Origin: Posidonia oceanica
Lineage: Eukaryota > Streptophyta > Magnoliopsida > Alismatales > Posidoniaceae
Assembly: GCA_037176725.1 (NCBI GenBank)
Contig: JAZBRS010000029.1
Span: forward strand, 40,558,001 to 40,622,000
Reading direction: 5' to 3'
DNA length: 64,000 bases
Shown here: one piece after another, positions 21,557 through 32,000 of the stretch
Layout: each line of letters starts with the position of its first letter
How positions within the stretch are numbered: the stretch's first letter is position 1
Position numbers and translations under genes: made by a program
Notes under the pieces: generated by a model
What the model was told of the DNA's origin: nothing
Seen by the model: the letters and a program-made list of their open reading frames with translations, nothing else
Database searches by the model: none

Positions 21557-24500
21557 TGTAGCGATCCCGATCGGAATCAGGCTCGCTATTTAGCGGCGAT
21601 TGGATCCGAGGAAGAGGCTCAACTCGAAAACACTTAAAATCGAGGAGAAAAAGGGAAAGATAAGACAAATCAGAGTCGCCACCATGTCTATTAACGGGAG
21701 ACAAGGAAAACCGGGGAAATGCGTGAATTAACACGCAAAACCAAGAAAGAAATGCAAAGCAAAGCAATGCAAAAGAAAACAAATGCAAATGAATGCAAAT
21801 GAGATGACTCTAGCCTAGGATAGGGGCAATATGGTCATTGCGGGCCAAAAGACAGGGCAAGGACTCCTGTTACGTGCAGGGAAGGTGTTAGGCACCCCCG
21901 ACACGCCCGAGAATCGGTCTTTCTAGGCTTACGCTCGCATATGCAGGGAAATGCAGGATTGAATGCCTATGTGCCTATGAATGCTTAAATGAATGCTCAA
22001 GGAGTGCTCTAAGTGGGAAAATGCAAGGCAGGGAAGTAAACGTGCTCTCTAAGTGCTCAGCTACGCTGTCCGTGTTCCGAACCAGGCGAAACCTAGCTCG
22101 TGAGAACTCCAGGCGGTAAGCATCACTGCCCTATATGCAAATGCAAGTGAGAAAACAAAACAGCGTAAAAACCATGCAATGGGATCGACATGCAAGAGAA
22201 AACGGCGCGAAACACGCAAAACGAGGCGGGAAGCGAACAACACACGCAAAACGATGCGAAAGAGCGAAACTGGTGCGCAAAACAAGCGAAAGAAAAAAAA
22301 GGCGGCACGCAAAACGAGACAATAAAACAGAATGGCACGCAATACGATGCAAAAAGAACGAAATCAGCACGCAAAACAAGCGAAAAACAAGACGGGCGCG
22401 AAACGAGGCAAGAAAGCAGAATGGCACGCAAAACGATGCAAAAAGAACGAAACCGGCAGGCAAAATGAGCGAAAAAGCAAGGCGGCACGCAAAACGAGAC
22501 AACAAAACCGAATGGCACGCAAAACGATGCAAAAAGAACGAAATCGGCACGCAAAACAAGCGAAAAACAAGACGGGCGCGAAACGAGGCAAGAAAGCAGA
22601 ATGGCACGCAAAACGATGCAAAAAGAACGAAACCGGCACGCAAAACAAGACGGGGCGCGCAAAACGGCGCAAAAGCAAAGCAGGCACGCAAAACGGTGCC
22701 AAAACAGCGAAACAAAACCCCGGAAAAGCTACGCGAATGCTAATGCAAAGAAAAAGATCAGGAGAAGCCAAAGAGAGATAAGACAGCGCGTGTGTGAGAA
22801 CAGACGCTGTTCGGGGCCGCACAGAGCAGGTGTAAAGACCTGCAAAGGGGAGAGTGAGCAAACGGAGGGATTACCGCCTCTTTGTGACCGTTTCCCACTA
22901 AACCGCTCCACGGTGTGTCTCGCACGCTGCCCAAAGCTCGCGATGCGATCGGATCGTGGAAAAGGGGGAAGAAAGTCACATTAAGTGGCAAAACCAGGGA
23001 AAACACAACACAAAACACTCAAGAGTACGCGAAACGGGGATTGGAATTGATAGACAAGAAGGGGAGGTCCTATTCTACATGCTCAAAGAGACCGAAAGCG
23101 AAAACGAGGCAAACTATGCAAATGGCATGCGAATGAATGCAGTGCAAAGGTTCAGGAGGGCATACCTGGAAATCCTGGGGTCTGATCTGAAATCTGCTTG
23201 GTCCATGCTGAAGAGCGCTTCGCTGCGGTCGCCTGGGCAGCTTGTTTGGGAAGATCCAACGGCCGGATTGGAAGATATCGCAGCTTCAGGGCGGAAAGGC
23301 CAGAATAGGAGAGAAGAACAGATCTAAGTGTTCAGGAGGTCCTAGGGGTGTGCAAAATAGGTCCTCCCCTACGAATGGGAGCTAAGAGTGTTTAAGTGCG
23401 TGCAAGGAGTGCAAAAATGCAAGAATGCATGAGTGCAATGCATGCAAAATGCAAGAAAAGACCTAAAGATGATTCTTCAGAAAATTAGGGACTTAAATGC
23501 AAAGATTTTGAAAAGTTCAAGGCTTTTTATGCAAGATTTTTGAAAGTTTAGGGGTCTGGATGCAATTTTGCAGGATGCAGGGTTCAAAATGCAACCTAAT
23601 AAAGTAATCATGCACTGGAATACGCTTTGCAACCGCACGGAGGATCTATATGCAATTTTAAAACATGTAGGGGTTGAAATGCAATTTTGTAAGAAAAATG
23701 CAAGCTAAATGCATGCTATGCATGATGCAGAGGACCTATGTGCAAAATCGGGAAGCCAGAGCTAAGCATGCAATGCAGTAAATAGGGGATGCAAACAGGA
23801 TGCATGATATAACAGATCAAAGGACCAACATGCAAATAATGCAAAGATCAGGACTTAACAGCAATTTAATAAGATAACAGCAAGCTTTTAAATGGCATTC
23901 AACATCTAAAGGACCTAAACGCAAAAATAAAAACATGCTAGGGCAAACAATAAAGCGTAGCAAGCCATGTTGAACTAAGAACGTACTGATATGCAAATAT
24001 GGCAACTTACTGGACTAGATTCAAAGTAGTACAACTAGGATCACAACAACAGAGGACCATCACGCAATAAAAGAAACATGCAGGACTTTAATTAAAAGGC
24101 AACCAAAGAACATGAACTGCAGCTGGATGAAAATGTAAATAAGCAAAATTGTAGATTTTAACCGTAATTCCACATGATTTTAAATCAAAATTAAATAGAT
24201 CTTAAATCAAACAGGACCAAAGTGTAATAACAAAAACATAACAGAATTTATTTCAATGCATGCATCTAAACTATATTTAAGTTTTAAAAACATCAAATAT
24301 TGCTACAGTGCCTTCTCCTTCCTCCCGCGCGCAGCATTGTGCTGCCGGCAAAGGCTGCGCGGAGCAGCGGCGGGGCACGCTGGAGCAGTGGCGGGCGGCG
24401 GCCTGGGACAGAGCTGGAGGCGTGGTACGGTAGCCTGGAGGCTGGCGGAGGCGGCACGCGGGTCTAGCGGCGGCGTCGCGCGGCGGAGGCGGTGGGACTG

Positions 24501-27312
24501 GTCGACGGAGTTGGCAACTCCGGCGAGGCCCAGAGGGTGGCACAATGCACGAAAAAATAGTCGAAATGACCACATTCACATAAGGAACACATTGGTATAG
24601 GTAGTCACCTGTTACGCTAGCCGGATCGTGCCCCCGACGTCGGTGGGTTGTGGCCGGCCGGAGGAGGACAGTGGCGGCGTTCGAAGGGGTCTGGGAGCTA
24701 CTGCGGGGTACCGGTGTGCTCCACGCGTGCTGGGGAAGCTCCCGATGCGTCCAAAAGTGCGTTTCGCTCGTCGGAGGGAGATCTAATGTTTTTGGGTGCC
24801 GAAGTTGGGGTTGAGGTCGCCAGGGCGGTGTGTGGCCCTTCGGGCCAAGGTGGAGGTCACTCTAGGTTGCTGGAGGCTCCAGGAACGCGATGGAGGAGTT
24901 TAAATGGGTTGGCAAGGTCTGAAGAAGGTGGTGTGGATGTTGGAAGGTTTCTGGGCAGTTTCCGTGCAAGGTGTTTGTGGTGGTTCGCGGAGGCTGTGGG
25001 AGGTTTGGGACTGAAGCGAGGGTTGGGTCGTGAAGGTGGTGGTCTGGTGAGTTGGGTGGTGAGATCTGGGAGGCTTCTGATGACTGTGGTGCTGGAGAGG
25101 CAAGGGGGAAGGTTGCTCTGTGAGGTGAAGAGAAGATCGTTGTTTGGGGGGGGTTTCAGGTCGTTTTCTGGGTGGTTTCTGGATGTGGAAGATGCACAAG
25201 GAAGCAGGAGCACTCTGGGTTGCTTGGTGTCGAAAGAACTCCTCTTTTTTTGGGTGGGAATCTGGGTTTTGTTCTCCCCCTTTCTCTGCATTTTCTGTCG
25301 ATCAAGGTGAGGGGAAGTCTTGGTCTTCTGCTACCATTGGCAGGGCATGGAGGAAGTGGTCTGGGTCGTGGGTGATGGGTGATGGCCGGAAGGTCAAGGT
25401 GGTGTCAGGGAGGTTTGAAAAAAAAAGAAAACCAATGGGGAGAGGTGTTGTCGTTTGCAGGTTGTGAGAGAGGAGGAGAGTGGAAGAAGAAGAAGGGATG
25501 GAGGGAAGAAGAAGAAGTTGGGCATGGGCTGGGCCTTGAGCACAGTAGTAGAAAAGAAATTAAGAAAGAAGGAAAGAAGGAGGGGTAGAAAAGAAAGGGA
25601 AGAAGGAAGAAAAAGAAAGAAAGAGGAGAAAGAAGGAAGAAAATAAAAATAAAAATAAAATAAAAATAGAAAAGGATGGGAAGAGTTTTTAGAATGGTTG
25701 TGTTTAGGTTAGGATTTTAATTAGGTTTTTTAATGATTGTTTTGGGTTAATTAGTGTGTTTTAGGGTTGATTAGGGTTTTAGATTTTTCTTTTGCCTTTA
25801 ATTCATTTTCCATTTGATTAAGTGTTTGTTAAGTCTTTTCAAATTGTTTTTTTTTTTTTTTAAATTGTATTTTTCTTGTTAAGCACTTAGGATGTTAATT
25901 AGGATTTTTTAGGATTTATTTTTAGGTTAATTAGAGTGGGTTTTGGGCTTTTTAGTTTTAGTCTTTTAGGATTTTCTTTCTTAAGTCTTTTGAATTATGT
26001 TTGATTTTTATTTGTTAATTTTTCTTGATGTTTTTTAGTTAGGTTTCTCTTGATGGATTAGGTGTTTTTAGGTCTTTTTAATGTGTTTCTCCTTTTCTTT
26101 TCTTTTTTTTTTTTAATTAGGTCTTTAGGTTGTTTTCCTTAGGTTTGTTAAGTTGAGCTTTTCCTTTCATTAATTACTTATCTTAGTGTTCTTAATTGTT
26201 TCACTTCTTTTTTAGGGTTTATTTTTAATTCTTTTGGTAGGGTTTTTGCTTTTGGTGGGTCTTGATTTTGTTTTAGTTTTTTCCTAAATTTTTGGGTATT
26301 TTCTTTTGGTTTGTTTTGCATTTTTTAGTTTGCATGCTTGATTTTCTTTTTAGCCTGATTTAGTTAAGTTTAAGTTTTTAATTGCTTGCTTAATGTTTTT
26401 TAATTGTTTTTCTTAGAGTTCTGGTTTGTCTCTTTTATGTTTTGGAATTTTACAGATTTTTAGGGGTTTTTATGGGTTTTTGCAAAAGAAAGAAAAGGAA
26501 AAGAGAAGGAGGAAGAAAATGGGAAAAGGGAGAAATAAAAGGGAAAGAGATGAGTGGGAGGGAAATGATTTTTTTAAAATTCAGAGAAAATGCTAAAAAT
26601 AAAATAAAAATAGGAATAAGATAGAGAAGGGATAGAAGCACAAAGGGGGCCCACAGTCAGGTCAGGGAAAGGGCAAGAAGGGGATGAAAAGGGAGATGAT
26701 AATCAGGAGAGAGAGAGGAGAGAGAAAACGATAATCCTGGAGAGAGAAAACGATAATTTGGGTGAAAGGAAGGCTTAGAGGTCTCAGAATGGGGTGAAAA
26801 TTGGCGAGTGGGTAGTCTAGGGCTTAAGGTATTCGGTCTAAGGTTTTGGTTTGATTCTAAGAAGGTTTTGGAGGGGTTTCAAGGTGTAGAAAAAGGGGCA
26901 ATTCACCTAGGTTTTCTAGGGTTTTTGGGAATGGGTCAGGTTTAGAAATTTCTAGGTTTTAGAGTAGGTTTGTTGAGTGGGTGTTGGTGGATTTTCCTAT
27001 AGATTTTGGTCAAGTTTTGAGCTCGGGAAGAGGGGTAAAGGCTTAGGTCAAGTTTGCTGGTTTTGAAGGGTAGAAAGGAGGGTCAGGGTTTGGTTTTGGC
27101 TTGGGTTTTGGATGGTTTCAGGGTTAGGTTTTGGGACGGTTCCAGGGTAAGGTTTTGGGGTTAGAAAATGGGTGTGGTTCTAGGTTTGGCTTTGAGGTTT
27201 GAGCTGGAGTTTTGATTTGGGAAGAAGGATGAAGAGAAATGTGCGATTTTGGGTTTTTCCTAGCCGCCAGAGAGATCTGCCGATTCAGCCTTGTCGAAAT
27301 GGGGTGTCAACA
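21557..27312 (-). repeat. Element A 5' LTR (complete, 5,756 bp)
   Basis: Bounded by TGTCAACA at 27305-27312 (TGTTGACA in sense) and TGTA at 21557-21560 (TACA in sense). Near its 3' end lies a lineage-wide motif ggggtgcctaacaccttccc (about 21905-21880 in sense) followed by cgtaacaggagtcc. An 11-base copy of the PBS start lies at 21681-21671. A tandem block of CGTTTTGCGTGCC words lies at 22720-22200, with a unit of about 90 bp in 180-bp higher-order repeats. The TGCAA-rich, GC-rich (24300-25310), purine-rich and T-rich blocks follow as in the other LTR. No gene is supported. Confidence 0.92.
22200..22720 (-). repeat. Tandem CGTTTTGCGTGCC block inside the LTR (A)
   Basis: On the plus strand aatggcacgcaaaacgatgc recurs at 22331, 22420, 22511 and 22600 (steps 89, 91, 89), with 180-bp higher-order identity. 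The matching block in B's LTR is 47110-47900; a shorter relative in D is at about 59670-59790. Confidence 0.8.
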
Positions 27313-27691
27313 GCACGTAACAGGAGTCCTTACCCTCTCTTGGCCTGCAATGACCATATTGCCCTTGTCCTAGGCACGAGTCACATCATTTGCATTCATT
27401 TGCATTCATTTGCATCTTCTTTTTCGCATTGCCCTGCATTGCATCTTTTGCTTGGTTTTGCGTGGTTATTCACGCATCTCCCCGGTTTTCCTCGTCTTCC
27501 GATTTAATAGACTTGGTGGCGACTCCGATTTTGTCTTATCTTCTTCTTTTCTTTCCCTTTTTCCCTCTTTTAAATGTTTTCGAGTTAGGTCTTCCTTCTC
27601 GGACATAGCCGTTAATAGTGAGCCTGATTCCGATCGGTGCACGCGAGCTTTGGCAACGTGCATGGACGATCTGAACACCGGAATCGCTACA
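27313..27691 (+). repeat. Element B 5' LTR, terminal 379 bp
   Basis: Matches 48222-48600. It starts gcacgtaacagg right at the A insertion point and ends gaatcgctaca. It contains TGGCGACTCCG at 27517-27527, an internal copy of the PBS start. Confidence 0.9.
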
Positions 27692-27692
27692 G

Positions 27693-27711
27693 TGGCGACT
27701 CCGCTGGGGAT
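27693..27711 (+). other. Primer-binding site of element B
   Basis: TGGCGACTCCGCTGGGGAT, one base after the LTR end. It differs from the PBS of A by C for T at the tenth base. Confidence 0.85.
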
Positions 27712-29025
27712 ACTAGACTCCAGCTTTCGCTTTCGCTTTCGCTCGCTTGGGATTTGCTTTCTTTGTTTGTCTTGGTGTTTCCTTTGTCTGTTTTGCTCGT
27801 TTTCCTGTGCAAACACCTGGCAAGTCGCCTCGTGGTTACTTTGCTTAGGTTTTGCACCCCTTTTTCGGCTGCTTTCGCCTTAGTTTTGCTGTGCTTTCCT
27901 CTACTTTGTCTAACTTGCTTGTTTGCTTGCATTTTCTTTGTCCCTGTCTTTATTTGCTTTGCAGCTTACCTGTCTTTACTTTATTTCCCATGCTTGCTTA
28001 TTATTGCTTTATTTCCCGCACATCGCATGTCTACATACTTGTTTGGCAATAATACATGCTTTTTGAATGATGAATGCTTCATTTTACACACTTGCTATGT
28101 CACTACGCACGCACATGCCTTGCATACATGCTTTCTGACTTGATGAATGTTTTTTCTTCACCATTATGTTCACAAACACTTGCACATGCCATGCACATGC
28201 CTTTTGTTGTGTTGTATGATTGTTTGCTTGCCATGCTTGACTGATTTTCTTCCCTTTCGCACTTGCCATGCTTAGGATAGTAGAAACTTGTCTGTTCTCC
28301 CCATGGTTAACTAAAAAATGCAAGTAAAAGAACTTCTAGGAACAACTAGAGACTCTAAACAATCCTTCACTCCCTTTTGGTTAATAAAATGCGCAAGATA
28401 AAAGACTTTAATCATTTGCATAAGCATCATATAGGGCATGCATTCTTCTCCTCTGAGTCCACCTACTAGTCTGCGAAGGACGGTTCCGGCTTCTCACCCC
28501 GATGCTCTGGCATGGTGTGAGTCAGTCGGTCTGTCCCCCCTTGTCCGAGGTCGTGTCGGTGTTAGTGGAGGGTACCACCTACGCTTTGGCGGGGTAGAGG
28601 CCACCAACGCACCACCCTGTCATTACCTGAGCTTTGGGCCGGGAGTTAGACAGGGAGCCTACTTTTCTGACTTGAGTCGGTGACCCACACACCCAGGGAT
28701 ACCCGGAGTAGACAACCTTGCTAGGAAACACTAGTTAGGTGAGGGGGGCATATTAGAAAGCATGCACGTCATTCATGCCATAACTTAATGCATTTTGCAT
28801 CTTCTTCTTTTTCTAACCATAGTTTTCTGTTGTGTCTTTAACAGAGTTCAGTAAGCGATCTCCTTAGCCGGAGCTCGGGTTCCTCTCCTTGCTGACATCT
28901 CTGCTGAGACACCTGTACTCGACCATCCTTTTTCTGAGCTACTCGTCTTTGCGAGCATAGCTCCTCGTAGAGCCCGTCCCCTTTTCCCTCGTCGCAGCCC
29001 CGTTTTGACTCGCTCTCGGTCAGCA
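27712..29025 (+). other. Element B untranslated leader
   Basis: No gene. 27712-28430 holds Cys/Phe-codon-like ttgctt words and atgc runs. 28433-28760 is the block conserved with A and D. 28845-29025 is in frame with gag (PRRSPVLTRSRSAMAQ context), so translation could begin upstream of the chosen ATG if an earlier start exists. Confidence 0.6.
28739..28844 (+). other. Candidate 106-nt leader intron (B)
   Basis: TTAG|GTGAGG at 28735-28744, branch-like TTCTAACC at about 28811, pyrimidine-rich stretch and TTTAACAG ending at 28844. Length equals the candidate in A. Splicing is inferred. Confidence 0.35.
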
Positions 29026-32000
29026 ATGGCCCAGCGCACCGTCGAGACCCCCCTCACCCTTGCCTCGGAGGTGGTTCCCGCTCCGGCCCCTCCGGCTCCC
29101 GTTTCTAACCCCTCTGTGCCCTCTGTGACGCTAGGCTTTTCCCCTCTGTCGTCTGGGGCACCCCAGTTTGCTGTGGGACAGTGACAGACGCCCGCTCTTC
29201 CTGATCCGGTCGCCGAGTCCATCTTGATGGCCACTTCACGTGTTCAGGAGGCACCACTGACCCCACCTTCTCAGGGATTTGTCACTTTTGACCCCCCTTC
29301 TGCTGCGGCGACTCTTGCCCTAGGATTTCAGTCTCCCGGACAGTCCGGATCTCTTGGTTCTGGTTCCTCGCCGGCACTGCAATTCAGTGTTCCCACTGAC
29401 GGGACACCTGAAGAGCAGTACCAGCAACTGATGGACACTATCCAGCGGCTGCAGGGTATAGCTCTATCAGTCCGCCCTCCCTCCCCTCCTGTTGTTCCTG
29501 AGGTTCCTGTGCGGCCTGCTCTCGCACATCTCGCATTGCGCTCTGCACTTCCGCCTAGACCATCGTCCCAACTGCTCACGGTTCCGACGATGGGGGCACG
29601 TATTCCGCCTCTTGCATCTGCACCACATCACACACAGCATGCACCTCCGCCACCTGGTGGCCAGTCATTCGGACTGGTGGGAGCACTCGCAGGCCCGTCC
29701 CCCGGCGTCGCCCCGGTACGGCCGCTGATGCTCCAGCATCCTGCACCCACCGCACAGCATACCATTTATCCTCCCCCTTTGCATCAGGCTCAGAATTCCA
29801 CATACATCCCTCCTTGCACTCCACCACAACACGGGTATGCCGGCCATCACCTCGCGTCACCAGGCGATGTGATGGTGGATCCGGAGGAGCACCTCGGTGC
29901 GACCCAATCGGCATACGTGGTCCCTGCCCCCGCTGCCCCATCTCCTGTAGCAGCTATTCCAGACCCCATCAACAACAGGATGGATGTTCTGGAGAAAGCA
30001 CTGCGTCTAGTGCAGGGCACGGACCACCAGACCTACCAGTTTCGAGACCTCTGCTGTTTCCCAGAGGCTGTACTCCCCCCGAAGTTCAAAATACCGGACT
30101 TCGAGAAGTATGATGGTAGGGGCTGCCCCATAGCCCATCTGAAGGCGTACTGCGGTGATCTCGCCCAACTCCAGGCGGACGAGAGGTTGCTGATCCGCCT
30201 GTTCCAAAAGAGTTTGTCTGGTCCGGCCCTCAAGTGGTTCACCTCGCTTGACATGGCTACGATCAAGACTTGGAATGACCTAAGCCAGGCGTTCTTGGAA
30301 CAGTACTCCTTCAACCTCGATCTGGTCCCAAAGCGCGTGGACTTGATCGCAACCAAGCAGAATCCGGGCGAGCCGTTCGGGGAGTACGTCGGCCGCTGGC
30401 GTGCCCTTGCCTCGCAAGTTCGAGATAGGCCCTCCGACGAGGAGTCTATCGAGATTATCATAAAAGGGGTGTAGCCGTCTACCGGAGCTTTGCTTAGCAT
30501 CCAACCTGTCACAACCTTCACTGCTTTGATCCGAGCTGGCACTCGCGTAGAGAGTTCGTTGCGGAGTGGCAACTTCCCCGCACTCTCTGTGCTTGCCAAG
30601 CAGGCCCACGCCAGCAACGACGGTAGTAGCAGCAGCGCCATCAACAACAACAGCAGCCTCAACAACAATCGTCCCAAGAGGAAGGATCCGCCGAAGCCCG
30701 TTGTCGCATACGTCGACTCCCCTGCTGCGCCCGTTCGTCTGGCGTCCCGGCCTGCCCCTCCTCAGATCTATTACGCACCTGCACCTAGGGCACACCCTAC
30801 ACCACAAATCACTACCACCGCTCGACCGGTCTATCCTGCCGCACCGGTTCAGCAAGGACAATTCCAGAGGCTGAGACGGCCACCCATGGAGAAGCGGAAG
30901 TTCGCCCCACTGGTGGAACCGCTCACTACCGTCCTCCTGAAGGTTGCGTCGCTCCTGAGATTTCCGGAGGTTCGCCCGCCACCAAACCCACTACCGCATT
31001 GGTTTAAGGCGAACCTTTTCTGCGACTTTCATCGAAGCGTCGGGCATTCGACTGATAGTTGTTTCACTCTCCGGAATGCTATCCAGGACTTGATCGAATC
31101 GGGAACGATTGTGATCGACACGCACGAGGTGTCCACTTCTGCACCATCTCATACACCTGCATTAGCATCTACCCCAGCTAATGTTGTCCGCCGACCCCTG
31201 CCGGAGCACTCCTATTCAGGAGGCGCAGGGATCTCAGGAATTCACTCCTTGTTTCCTTCTGGGTCTCTCACAACTGTGGTAGATCCTTCCGAGCTTATCC
31301 ATGATGTTTCTACTCCCTTTTCAGTCTCTCTCTATCTTGCAGCTATCGCCGGTTCCGAGTCGGGCGTCCATATGATCCGACCGCGCGCCAGGCCGGAGCG
31401 TTCTCCTGCATCGGCCGCCATGCTTTCCCGGGTCCAAGCCCCAATACATCTCCTAGCCAGACCTCAGCCAGAGCTTCCCGTGCACCTACTAGCAAGACCT
31501 CAGTCCCCACCTAGCTTGCCTTCCCAACTACCCACCTACCCATGCCCTCCTCAGCCTGTAGCCCCTCTCGTGCTCGCCGCACGCGCTCCCGTGGTTATTA
31601 ACCTAACCCGGGATACCCATCTCGTACCTTACAGCTACGCCACAGAAATGTGTGCGGAAGTGACGCGATCGGGGAGGGTCTACAGGCCTCCGGCACCAGT
31701 AACCAGACCTAGTCATCCACAACCTGCAATACCTTTGCCTTCAGTCCAGCCTACAATCCCACTACCTTCAGGCCAGCCTCTTGAATCCACCATAGCTGAA
31801 CCTGTCCCTGCAACTGCACCACCTGCTACCAAGAAATGCCAACCTAAATCCGATATCATTTCCCAGCTCAAAAAGGTTAAGGCCGACATATCCATCTGGG
31901 ACCTGATACACACTTCTGCCGAGCATCGCGAGGCTTTCCTTCGCGTGTTCCAAGCCGCCCGTGTGTCCCAAGCCATAGAACCTGCCGCCTTGGAAAGTAT

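Larger units (their letters stand above)
1..27312 (-). mobile_element. Element A: giant Tat/Ogre-like LTR retrotransposon, left end outside the window
   Basis: Ty3/gypsy element read on the minus strand. Its 5' LTR (21557-27312) and 3' LTR (1-4603, cut by the window edge) are nearly identical. Comparing 22716-27312 with 1-4603 by eye gives roughly 17 substitutions and a few small indels, so insertion was recent. About 1.16 kb of the 3' LTR lies outside, giving an estimated full length near 28.5 kb. It holds a PBS, leader, gag-pol, an extra 400-codon gene, a 3' UTR of tandem and palindromic repeats, and a polypurine tract. It interrupts the 5' LTR of element B, whose sequence resumes at 27313. 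The expected 5-bp target duplication would start gcacg at 27313, but its partner is outside. The coding region is broken by three nonsense codons and one frameshift. Confidence 0.93.

Noticed and set aside
22135..22743. Overlapping frames of 150-200 codons on both strands near the LTR end of A
   Set aside because: Same tandem block as in B's LTR; open only because the repeat lacks stops.
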